NCBI GenBank assembly: GCA_009923475.1
Contig: RFTM01000007.1
Location: forward strand, 1-14,957
Length of the DNA stretch: 14,957 nt
Direction of reading: 5' to 3'
From: Gammaproteobacteria bacterium
Lineage (GTDB): Bacteria > Pseudomonadota > Gammaproteobacteria > Steroidobacterales > Steroidobacteraceae
A program made the position numbers and the translations under genes. Positions 7,149 through 13,823 of this stretch are shown piece by piece. The notes beneath the pieces were generated by a model. It made no database searches and was not told where the DNA came from. It saw only the letters and a list, made by a program, of their open reading frames with translations. Within the stretch, counting starts at the first letter, position 1; each line of letters opens with the position of its first letter.

Positions 7149-7508
7149 TCAGGCCGAGGCGGCGGCCACTTTCTCGAGGTAGCGCCGCCAGAGCACCGGC
7201 TGCTCCCGCCCGAGTTCCCGCAGGTATTTCCAGGTGTAGAGGCCCGTGTCGTGGCCATCGTCGAACACGAGGCGCACCGCGTACTGGCCCACCGGTTCCA
7301 CGGCCTTGATCCCGACCGACTGCTTGCCGAGCACCAAGGTCTCTTGCCCCGGGCCGTGGCCTTTCACCTCTGCGGACGGCGAGTGCACCCGCAGGAACTC
7401 GAAGGGCAGGCTGTAGCGCTCGTCGGCCCCGAACGCGACCTCCAGCACCCGCGACTGCCGTCGCAGGCGCAGTTCGGTGGGCACGGGAGCGTCGTCGCGA
7501 GTGGTCAT
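7149..7508 (-). CDS. DUF971 family protein (GBBH-like N-terminal domain)
   Basis: A 119-residue protein that consists of one DUF971 domain, the fold found at the N-terminus of gamma-butyrobetaine hydroxylases. The characteristic segments are LPFEFLRVHSPSAEV (34-48), GHGPGQ (51-56), VGIKAVEPVGQYAVRLVFDDGHDTG (65-89, two blocks) and YTWKYL (91-96). No catalytic residues are known for the stand-alone proteins and their function is not established. In many beta- and gammaproteobacteria this gene sits beside hslVU and ubiE; here ubiE is downstream but hslVU is not upstream. The ATG at 7508 has no Shine-Dalgarno and follows a promoter placed for a leaderless message. Confidence 0.5.
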   Translation of the reverse strand: MTTRDDAPVPTELRLRRQSRVLEVAFGADERYSLPFEFLRVHSPSAEVKGHGPGQETLVLGKQSVGIKAVEPVGQYAVRLVFDDGHDTGLYTWKYLRELGREQPVLWRRYLEKVAAASA

Positions 7509-7514
7509 GGGCGC

Positions 7515-7542
7515 ATCCTAGCGTCCGTACAGGGCTTGTCCA
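7515..7542 (-). promoter_or_regulatory. Candidate promoter of the DUF971 gene
   Basis: On the - strand, -35 TGGACA (7542-7537, 5 of 6 matches) is followed by a 16-base spacer and -10 TAGGAT (7520-7515, 4 of 6). Six bases separate the -10 from the ATG at 7508, so the expected transcription start is the A of the start codon. Confidence 0.5.
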
Positions 7543-7544
7543 CG

Positions 7545-7573
7545 GTGACATTTCCGGGCGTTCCCCGGATACT
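7545..7573 (+). promoter_or_regulatory. Candidate promoter of the 2-oxoacid oxidoreductase operon
   Basis: The + strand carries -35 GTGACA (7545-7550, 5 of 6 matches), a 17-base spacer and -10 GATACT (7568-7573, 4 of 6). The expected start near 7580 leaves a leader of about 29 bases before the ATG at 7609. Its -35 lies only two bases from the -35 of the divergent DUF971 promoter, so the two polymerases would compete or share a regulator. Confidence 0.5.
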
Positions 7574-7608
7574 CGGCGGACGGGTGGTTGACGTCAGACG
7601 GGGGTTTG

Positions 7609-9414
7609 ATGGCTGCGACGGATACCTCGCATCCCGACTATTTCCATAAGGTCGTGGATTGCCAGTGGGCATGTCCTGCCCACACGGACGTGCCGGAGTA
7701 CATCCGGCTCATCGCCCAAGGGCGCTTCACCGACGCGTATCTCGTCAACCGGCGCTCCAACGTCTTCCCCGGCATCCTCGGCCGCGTCTGCGACCGGCCC
7801 TGCGAGCCGGCCTGTCGCCGCGGCCGCGTCGAAGAGAAGCCGGTCGCCATCTGCCGCCTGAAGCGCGTCGCCGCCGACCACAAGGACGAGTTCCGCGATC
7901 GGCTGCCCGCCATCCCCGCGCAGAAGAACGGCAAGCGCATCGCCTGCATCGGTGCGGGCTGCGCCTCGCTCACCGTGGCCAACGACCTGATGCCGCTCGG
8001 CTACGAGGTGACGATCTTTGAACAGTTCGCCGTCGCCGGCGGCCTGATGCGCACCAACATCCCCTCGTTCCGTTTGCCGGGGTCGGTGATCGACGAGGAG
8101 ATCGCCGCCATCGTCGACATGGGCGTCGACCTGCGCCTTGGCCACCGCATCGAGTCGATGCGCAAGCTCCTCGAGGAAGGCGGCTTCGACGCCGTGTTCG
8201 TCGGCTCGGGCGCGCCCAAGGGCAAGGAACTCGACCTGCCCGGCCGCCAAGAGGGCGCCGCCAACATCCACATCGGCATCACCTGGCTCGAGTCCATCGC
8301 CTTCGAGCACATCAAGACCGTCGGCGAGAAGGTGCTGATCATCGGCGTCGGCAACACCGCCATGGACTGCTGCCGCAGCTCGCTGCGCCTCGGCGCGAAG
8401 AGCGTGAAGGTGATGGCCCGCAAGCCGCGGCAGTTCTTCAAGGCCTCCGAGTGGGAGCTCGAGGACGCCGAGGCCGAGAGCGTCGAGATCATCATCAACC
8501 GCTCGCCCAAGTCCTTCGTGGTCGAGGGCGGCAAGCTCAAGGGCATGATGTTCGACGTCATGGAGTACGAGGTCGACGCGCGCGGCCGCATCACCGCCGA
8601 GCGCGTCGCCAGCGAGGAGTTCCAGCCGGCGGACGACGTGATCCTCGCCATCGGCCAGGAGAACGCCTTCCCCTGGATCGAGCGCGACCTCGGCATCGAG
8701 TTCGACAAGTGGGAGGTCCCGAAGGTCGATCCGGTCACCCACGAGAGCACCCGCAAGGGCGTGTTCTTCGGCGGCGACGCGGCCTTCGGCCCCAAGAACA
8801 TCATCTGGTCGGTGGAGCATGGCCACCAGGCCGCGATCTCCATCCACCAGCATTGCATGGGCAAGCCGGTCAGCGAGCGCCTGCCGCCCGGCGTCAACCT
8901 GCAGAGCCGCAAGATGGGCATGCACGAGTGGTCGTACAACAACGACTACAGCGGCATCGAGCGCCGCCTCGTGCCGCATGTCTCGCTCAAGGAGCGCTTC
9001 AAGAAGATCGACATCGAGGTCGAGCTCGGATTCACGGCCGAGCAGGCCGCCGCCGAGGTGCAGCGCTGCCTCAACTGCGACGTGCAGACGGTGTTCGACG
9101 CCAAGCTCTGCATCGAGTGCGACGCCTGCATCGACATCTGCCCGGTGGACTGCCTCACCATGACGCCGGACGGCGAGGAGGCCGACCTGCGCACGCGCCT
9201 CAAGGCCCCGGCGCAGAACGTCACGCAGGCGCTCTACGTCAGCGCGCCGCTCAAGTTCACGGGGCGGGTGATGGTCAAGGACGAGGACGTCTGCGTGCAC
9301 TGCGGGCTCTGCGCCGAGCGCTGCCCCACCGCCGCCTGGGACATGCAGAAATCCTGGGTCAAGTGGCCGCATGCCGTCGACCAGCCCGCTCCCGCCACGG
9401 AGGCCGCCCGATGA
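7609..9414 (+). CDS. GltD/NfnL-like FAD oxidoreductase with two [4Fe-4S] ferredoxin motifs
   Basis: Probable electron-transfer subunit that links the 2-oxoacid oxidoreductase encoded next to it with NAD(P)H. The 601-residue protein starts with a DPYD/GltD-type Fe-S domain (CQWACPAHTDVP; Cys18, 22, 61, 65, 69). An FAD-binding fold follows with IGAGCASLTVA (114-124). The NAD(P)H fold has IIGVGNTAMD (244-253) and an arginine-rich MARKPR (269-274) that hints at NADPH. C-terminal ferredoxin motifs are CIECDACIDICP (501-512) and CVHCGLCAERCP (562-573), about 50 residues apart, with extra cysteines at 487, 490 and 515. I chose ATG 7609, preceded by GGGGG at 7600-7604, over the TTG at 7588. The stop overlaps the next start (ATGA). 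Related flavin subunits, often called KorC, occur with KorAB in aromatic-degrading betaproteobacteria. The cofactor preference is inferred. Confidence 0.5.
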   Translation: MAATDTSHPDYFHKVVDCQWACPAHTDVPEYIRLIAQGRFTDAYLVNRRSNVFPGILGRVCDRPCEPACRRGRVEEKPVAICRLKRVAADHKDEFRDRLPAIPAQKNGKRIACIGAGCASLTVANDLMPLGYEVTIFEQFAVAGGLMRTNIPSFRLPGSVIDEEIAAIVDMGVDLRLGHRIESMRKLLEEGGFDAVFVGSGAPKGKELDLPGRQEGAANIHIGITWLESIAFEHIKTVGEKVLIIGVGNTAMDCCRSSLRLGAKSVKVMARKPRQFFKASEWELEDAEAESVEIIINRSPKSFVVEGGKLKGMMFDVMEYEVDARGRITAERVASEEFQPADDVILAIGQENAFPWIERDLGIEFDKWEVPKVDPVTHESTRKGVFFGGDAAFGPKNIIWSVEHGHQAAISIHQHCMGKPVSERLPPGVNLQSRKMGMHEWSYNNDYSGIERRLVPHVSLKERFKKIDIEVELGFTAEQAAAEVQRCLNCDVQTVFDAKLCIECDACIDICPVDCLTMTPDGEEADLRTRLKAPAQNVTQALYVSAPLKFTGRVMVKDEDVCVHCGLCAERCPTAAWDMQKSWVKWPHAVDQPAPATEAAR

Positions 9415-11243
9415 GCGCCGCGCCGTCCCGCGTCAACGATTTCGTCATCAAGATCGCCACCGTCAACGGCACCGGGTCCGCGAGCGCCAACACGCTGCTG
9501 ATGAAGTCGCTGTTCCGCAGCGGCATCCCGGTGATGGGCAAGAACTACTTCCCGTCCAACATCCAGGGCCTGCCGACCTGGTACGAGATCCGCGTCTCGA
9601 AGGACGGCTATGTCGCGCGCTCGGGCAAGGTCGACATCATGGTGTGCATGAACGCCGAGACCTACGCGCGCGACGTGCGCGATGTCGCGCCGGGCGGCTA
9701 CCTCATCTACGACTCGACCTGGCCGCGGCCGGCGCTGCTCAAGCGCGACGACGTCACGGTGATCGGCGTGCCGCTCGCGCGCATGTGCAACGAGAGCTTC
9801 AAGGGCGTGCGCACGCGCATCCTCATGAAGAACATCTGCTACGCGGGCGTGCTGGCGGCGCTGCTCGACCTCGACGTCGCGCGCATCCGCGAGCTGCTCG
9901 CCGAGACCTACGCCAAGAAGCCGGCGCTGGTCGAATCCAACATGCAGGCCATCCAGCTCGGCTACGACTACGCCAAGGCGAACTTCGCCTGCCCGCTGCC
10001 GCTGCGCGTCGAGAAGATGGACAAGACCGGCGGCCACATCATGATCGACGGCAACACCGCCGCCGCGCTCGGCTGCGTCTATGCCGGCGCGACGGTCGCG
10101 GCCTGGTACCCGATCACGCCGTCCACCTCGCTGATGGACGCCTTCAAGTCCTTCGCCGACAAGCTGCGCATCGACCCCGAGACCGGCCGCGCCAACTTCG
10201 CCTTCATCCAGGCGGAGGACGAGCTCGCCGCCATCGGCATGGTGATCGGCGCCAACTGGAACGGCGCGCGTTCCTTCACCGCCACCTCGGGGCCGGGCGT
10301 GTCGCTGATGAGCGAGTTCCTCGGCCTCGCGTACTACGCCGAAGTGCCGGCGGTGCTGTTCGACGTGCAGCGTGTCGGGCCCTCGACCGGCATGCCGACC
10401 CGCACCCAGCAGTGCGACCTCATCTCCGCGGCCTATGCCTCGCACGGCGACACCAAGCATGTCTGCCTCTATCCCGCCAACCCCGAGGAATGCTTCTACA
10501 TGGCGGTGCAGGCCTTCGACCTCGCCGAGCGCCTGCAGACCCCGGTGCTGGTGCTGCTCGACCTCGACATCGGCATGAACGACTGGATGTGCCGCGACCT
10601 CAAGTGGGACGACGCCTGGAAGCCGGACCGCGGCAAGGTGCTCGGCCGCGAGGACCTCGAGAAGATCGAGAAGTTCTACCGCTACGTCGACAAGGACGAG
10701 GACGGCATCCCCTACCGCACCTTCCCGGGCGTGCACCCGAAGGGCGCGTACTTCACGCGCGGCTCGGGCCACACCCAGCTCGGCACCTACACCGAGGACG
10801 CCGCCGAGTACCAGATCGTGCTCGACCGGCTGGTGCGCAAGTTCGCCACCGCCAAGCGGCTGGTGCCGGAGCCCGTGTTCGAGGGCGGCGGCAAGGCGCA
10901 GGCGGCCATCGTCTCGCTCGGCAGCTGCGACGGCGCGGTGCGCGAGGCGCTGGACGTGCTCGCCGCGCGCGGCCTGCACCTCGACTACATGCGCGTGCGC
11001 GGCTTCCCCTTCGGCGAGGAGGTCGAGAAGTTCCTCGCCGAGCACGAGATCGTCTACGTGGTCGAGCAGAACCGCGACGCCCAGCTCAAGTCGCTGCTGA
11101 CGCTCGAGACCCGCATCGACAAGGCGCGGCTGCGCTCGCTGCTGCACTACAGCGGCCTGCCGGTGTCCTCCAAGTTCATCGTCGACGGCGTGATGGCGGA
11201 CCTCGGCGAGGGCCGTCGCGCCGTCACCGGAGTGGCGTCATGA
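9411..11243 (+). CDS. korA: 2-oxoacid:acceptor oxidoreductase, fused gamma-alpha subunit
   Basis: Part of a TPP-dependent enzyme that decarboxylates a 2-oxoacid to the acyl-CoA and passes two electrons to ferredoxin or an attached flavoprotein. The 610-residue protein has an N-terminal gamma domain (about 10-190), which includes the TVNGTGSASANTLL nucleotide-type loop (17-30) and NYFPSNIQG (45-53). The alpha domain follows from about 205 with AAWYPITPSTSLMD (230-243), the YPITP loop that contacts the 2-oxoacid, and TSGPGVSLM (292-300). No Fe-S cysteine motif is present in this chain, as expected. The frame is open further upstream but the ATG at 9411 overlaps the previous stop and has GGAGG at 9399-9403. 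The gamma-alpha fusion is typical of 2-oxoglutarate oxidoreductases (KorA). The exact substrate is not proved by the sequence. Confidence 0.5.
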   Translation: MSAAPSRVNDFVIKIATVNGTGSASANTLLMKSLFRSGIPVMGKNYFPSNIQGLPTWYEIRVSKDGYVARSGKVDIMVCMNAETYARDVRDVAPGGYLIYDSTWPRPALLKRDDVTVIGVPLARMCNESFKGVRTRILMKNICYAGVLAALLDLDVARIRELLAETYAKKPALVESNMQAIQLGYDYAKANFACPLPLRVEKMDKTGGHIMIDGNTAAALGCVYAGATVAAWYPITPSTSLMDAFKSFADKLRIDPETGRANFAFIQAEDELAAIGMVIGANWNGARSFTATSGPGVSLMSEFLGLAYYAEVPAVLFDVQRVGPSTGMPTRTQQCDLISAAYASHGDTKHVCLYPANPEECFYMAVQAFDLAERLQTPVLVLLDLDIGMNDWMCRDLKWDDAWKPDRGKVLGREDLEKIEKFYRYVDKDEDGIPYRTFPGVHPKGAYFTRGSGHTQLGTYTEDAAEYQIVLDRLVRKFATAKRLVPEPVFEGGGKAQAAIVSLGSCDGAVREALDVLAARGLHLDYMRVRGFPFGEEVEKFLAEHEIVYVVEQNRDAQLKSLLTLETRIDKARLRSLLHYSGLPVSSKFIVDGVMADLGEGRRAVTGVAS

Positions 11244-12298
11244 CCTACATCCCCAAGCCCAAGATCGCCCACCCTTCGCTGCCGCGCAACGAGCTCGGGC
11301 TCACGCGCCGCGACTACGAAGGCGCGCTCTCCACGCTCTGCGCCGGCTGCGGCCACGACAGCATCACCGCGGCCATCATCGAGGCGTCCTGGGGCATCTC
11401 GCTGCGCCCCGAGAACCTCGTGAAGCTCTCGGGCATCGGCTGCTCCTCCAAGACCACGGCGTATTTCGTCGGCGGCGCGCACGGCTTCAACTCGGTGCAC
11501 GGCCGCATGCCCTCGATCGCGATGGGGGCCAACGCCGCCAACCGCGACCTCTACTACATCGGCATCTCGGGCGACGGCGATTCGCTGTCCATCGGCCTCG
11601 GGCAGTTCTGCCATGCCATCCGCCGCAACGTCGACATGCTGTACATCATCGAGAACAACGGCGTGTACGGACTCACCAAGGGGCAGTTCTCGGCCTCGGC
11701 CGACATCGGCACCAAGGCCAAGAAGGGCGACGTCAACCAGCAGCCGCCCATCGACCCCGTGCTGCTCGCCATGAACCTCGGCGCGGGCTTCGTCGCGCGC
11801 AGCTTCTCGGGCGACAAGAAGCAGCTCGTGCCGCTCATCCAGGCGGGCCTCGAGTATCCGGGCTTCGCGCTCATCGACGTGCTCTCGCCCTGCGTCACCT
11901 TCAACGACCACGACGGTTCGACCAAGAGCTACCAGTACACCCGCGAGCACTACGAGCCGGTGGTCGAGGCCGATTTCGTGCCCTTCCAGCGCGAGATCAC
12001 CACCGACTACGCGGCGGGCGAAGCCGTGCCCGTGATGCTGCACGACGGCAGCCGCGTGGTGCTGCGCAAGCTCGCCGAGGCCTACGACCCGACCGACGCG
12101 CACGCCGCCTACGACTATGTGCAGCAGCACATCGCCAAGGGCGAGTACCTCACGGGCCTGCTGCACTGCCGGCCGACCACCGACACCGAGTTCCATGGGC
12201 TCAACCGCACGCCCGAGCAGCCGCTGAACCAGCTGCCCTTCGGCAAGCTGGTGCCGGGCGCCAAGGCGCTGGAGAAGGTGTTGGCGCGTTACCGCTGA
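11240..12298 (+). CDS. korB: 2-oxoacid:acceptor oxidoreductase, beta subunit (TPP, [4Fe-4S])
   Basis: TPP- and CoA-binding partner of the gamma-alpha subunit. The 352-residue protein shows LCAGCGHDS (33-41), SGIGCSSKT (64-72), the TPP/Mg motif GDGDSLSIG (111-119) with ENNGVYGLTKGQ (138-149), and SPCVTFND (216-223). Cysteines 34, 37, 68 and 218 reproduce the spacing of the four [4Fe-4S] ligands in archaeal 2-oxoacid:ferredoxin oxidoreductases. The enzyme thus has one cluster here plus those of the flavoprotein. The start ATG overlaps the korA stop (ATGA) with GGAG at 11229-11232. It ends the three-gene operon. No terminator separates it from the THX gene, so read-through is likely. Confidence 0.5.
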   Translation: MTYIPKPKIAHPSLPRNELGLTRRDYEGALSTLCAGCGHDSITAAIIEASWGISLRPENLVKLSGIGCSSKTTAYFVGGAHGFNSVHGRMPSIAMGANAANRDLYYIGISGDGDSLSIGLGQFCHAIRRNVDMLYIIENNGVYGLTKGQFSASADIGTKAKKGDVNQQPPIDPVLLAMNLGAGFVARSFSGDKKQLVPLIQAGLEYPGFALIDVLSPCVTFNDHDGSTKSYQYTREHYEPVVEADFVPFQREITTDYAAGEAVPVMLHDGSRVVLRKLAEAYDPTDAHAAYDYVQQHIAKGEYLTGLLHCRPTTDTEFHGLNRTPEQPLNQLPFGKLVPGAKALEKVLARYR

Positions 12299-12310
12299 CT
12301 GGCCTAGACT
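12281..12310 (+). promoter_or_regulatory. Candidate promoter of the THX gene
   Basis: TTGGCG (12281-12286) and TAGACT (12305-12310) are 18 bases apart, each with 4 of 6 matches to the sigma70 consensus. The -35 lies inside the end of korB. Expected start about 12317, leader about 39 bases. Weak call. Confidence 0.5.
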
Positions 12311-12355
12311 AGCGCCCGCGCATGAGGCGCTGAACCTGAAATCGGAGCAAAAGGA

Positions 12356-12481
12356 ATGGGCAAGGGAGACAGCAGGAGCCGTCGCGGCAAGATCTACCAG
12401 GGTTCGTTCGGCAAGACCCGTCCGAAGGACCCCGCGCGCGCCAAGAAGCGCGCCGCCAAGAAGGCCGGCGCCAAGAAGTAA
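12356..12481 (+). CDS. 30S ribosomal protein THX with extended basic tail
   Basis: A 41-residue, strongly basic protein beginning MGKGDSRSRRGKIYQGSFGK, which matches the MGKGDxxTxRGKI..GSYG core of the small ribosomal protein THX (Thx/bS20-associated peptide of the 30S head). THX proteins are usually about 26-35 residues. Here the core ends near TRPK (21-24) and is followed by a Lys/Ala/Arg-rich tail ending in AKK. GGAG at 12344-12347 lies 8 bases before the ATG. A promoter-like sequence lies upstream, and a strong terminator 45 bases downstream gives a compact single-gene unit after korB. Confidence comes from the conserved N-terminal core, length and charge. Confidence 0.5.
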   Translation: MGKGDSRSRRGKIYQGSFGKTRPKDPARAKKRAAKKAGAKK

Positions 12482-12488
12482 GGCGCCG

Positions 12489-12502
12489 CCTGCCTAGGCA
12501 GG
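12489..12502. repeat. Perfect 14-bp palindrome
   Basis: CCTGCCTAGGCAGG equals its own reverse complement. It lies 8 bases after the THX stop and 25 bases before the terminator stem. It could fold as a short hairpin with a 4-base loop in the 3' UTR or be a protein-binding dyad. No function is assigned. Confidence 0.5.
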
Positions 12503-12526
12503 TCGCCCAGGCAGTCTTGATGGCAG

Positions 12527-12560
12527 CCCGCGGGAGCGATCCCGCGGGTTTTCTTTTTTT
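12527..12560 (+). terminator. Intrinsic terminator after the THX gene
   Basis: Stem CCCGCGGG (12527-12534) pairs with CCCGCGGG (12541-12548) around the 6-base loop AGCGAT. The T-rich tail runs from 12549 to 12560 with a single C. It ends the kor/THX transcription unit just before the convergent exporter gene (stop at 12567). Confidence 0.5.
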
Positions 12561-12566
12561 GGGGCC

Positions 12567-13823
12567 TCAGTCCCGTCCCGGCACCCTGATCCGCGACAGC
12601 GTCGCGGCGCCGACCGCGAGCGATACGGCGGCCGCGAGGAAAGGCGCGCCGGGGTAGGGCGGGCTGTGCTCGGTCGCCCAGCTGAAGAGGTGCGTCATCG
12701 TGAACGGGATGATGACGGCCGTGAAGCTGACGATGCCGGCGATAGCGCCCTGCAGTTCGCCCTGGGCGTTGGCGGGCGTGGCGCGCGACAGGATGGCGCG
12801 GATCGAGGGCATGGTGAGGCCGATCAGGCAGGCGAGCGGCACGCTCGCGAACAGCATCGCCGGGGTCGGCGCATACGCATAGCCGACGAAGCCGACGGCG
12901 CCGCCCGCGAGGCCGAGCAGGGCGGTGCGGTACTCGCCGAGGCGCTTGGTGAAGAGGCCGACCAGTCCGCCCTGCACGACGGCGGTGCCGACGCCGAGCA
13001 CGGCGAGCGACAGGCCGATGTCGCGCTCCGCCCAGCCGAACTTCGCCATGGTCATCCAGGCCCAGGTGGAAGGCAGGGTGTCATGGCCGATCTGGTACAT
13101 GAACAGCACGAACAGGATGGCGAGCGCGCCCGGGATGCGGCGCATCGCGCGCAGCGCGCCCAGCGCGTTGGCGCGGCGCGCCGAGAACTCGCGGCGGTCG
13201 GCGGGCGGCAGCGTCTCGCGCAGCACGGCGAGCGCGATCAGGAAGTTGAGGGCGGTGAACGCGGCGGCCGCGAAGAACGGCACGCGCGAGCCGTATTGGC
13301 CGAGCAGGCCGCCCACCACCGGGCCGATGACGAAGCCCATGCCCCAGGCGGCGCCGTTGAGCCCGAAATACTTGGCCCGCTTTTCGGGCGGGATGATGTC
13401 GGCGACGACGGCATTCGCGGTGGCGAAGGTGGCGCCGGCGATGCCGGCGACGATGCGGCCGACGAACAGCCACGCCAGCGTCGGCGCGAAGCCCATCAGG
13501 ATGTAATCGACGGCCAGCGCGGCGAGCGAGGCGAGCAGGATGGGCTTGCGTCCGTAGCGGTCGCTGAGGTTGCCGAGCACCGGCGAGAACAGGAACTGCA
13601 TCACCGCATAGGAGAGCGTCAGCCAGCCGGCGATCGGCGCGGCCTCGGCGAGCGGCAGCGCGGACAGCTCCATGATGAGCTTGGGCGCGACCGGGATGAT
13701 GATGCCGATGCCCAGCGAGTCGATGAACAGCGCCATCGCGACGATGGGCAGCATGCGGCGGCGAGGATCGGGCGTGCCCGCGGAGCCTGCAGCGGCGGCT
13801 TCGCCGGGCGGCGGCGCGCTCAT
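12567..13823 (-). CDS. Tet-like major facilitator superfamily exporter
   Basis: A 418-residue inner-membrane protein with the length and hydrophobic pattern of a 12-helix drug:H+ antiporter. Helix 1 holds an acidic residue in ALFIDSLGIGIIIPVAP (31-47), as in TetA-type pumps. MFS motif A is GNLSDRYGRKPIL (84-96) between helices 2 and 3. Motif C-like GMGFVIGPVVGGLLG (161-175) lies in helix 5. A hydrophilic loop at about 203-225 separates the two halves. It resembles the TCR/Tet family, but such chromosomal members often transport unknown compounds and resistance should not be assumed. The frame is open upstream because of fabH, and the ATG at 13823 overlaps the fabH stop (ATGA). Substrate unknown. 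Confidence 0.5.
   Translation of the reverse strand: MSAPPPGEAAAAGSAGTPDPRRRMLPIVAMALFIDSLGIGIIIPVAPKLIMELSALPLAEAAPIAGWLTLSYAVMQFLFSPVLGNLSDRYGRKPILLASLAALAVDYILMGFAPTLAWLFVGRIVAGIAGATFATANAVVADIIPPEKRAKYFGLNGAAWGMGFVIGPVVGGLLGQYGSRVPFFAAAAFTALNFLIALAVLRETLPPADRREFSARRANALGALRAMRRIPGALAILFVLFMYQIGHDTLPSTWAWMTMAKFGWAERDIGLSLAVLGVGTAVVQGGLVGLFTKRLGEYRTALLGLAGGAVGFVGYAYAPTPAMLFASVPLACLIGLTMPSIRAILSRATPANAQGELQGAIAGIVSFTAVIIPFTMTHLFSWATEHSPPYPGAPFLAAAVSLAVGAATLSRIRVPGRD

Noticed and set aside
7588..7608. Alternative TTG start for the flavoprotein
   Set aside because: ATG at 7609 is a stronger start with GGGGG just upstream, and the added seven residues do not match the family.
7594..9372. Long - strand open frame opposite the flavoprotein gene
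   Set aside because: It is antisense to a gene with many clear motifs, and its translation is rich in Asp/Val/Leu/Ala/His without recognisable domains.
9234..11147. Long - strand open frame opposite korA
   Set aside because: Same antisense composition effect; no start signal, no family resemblance.
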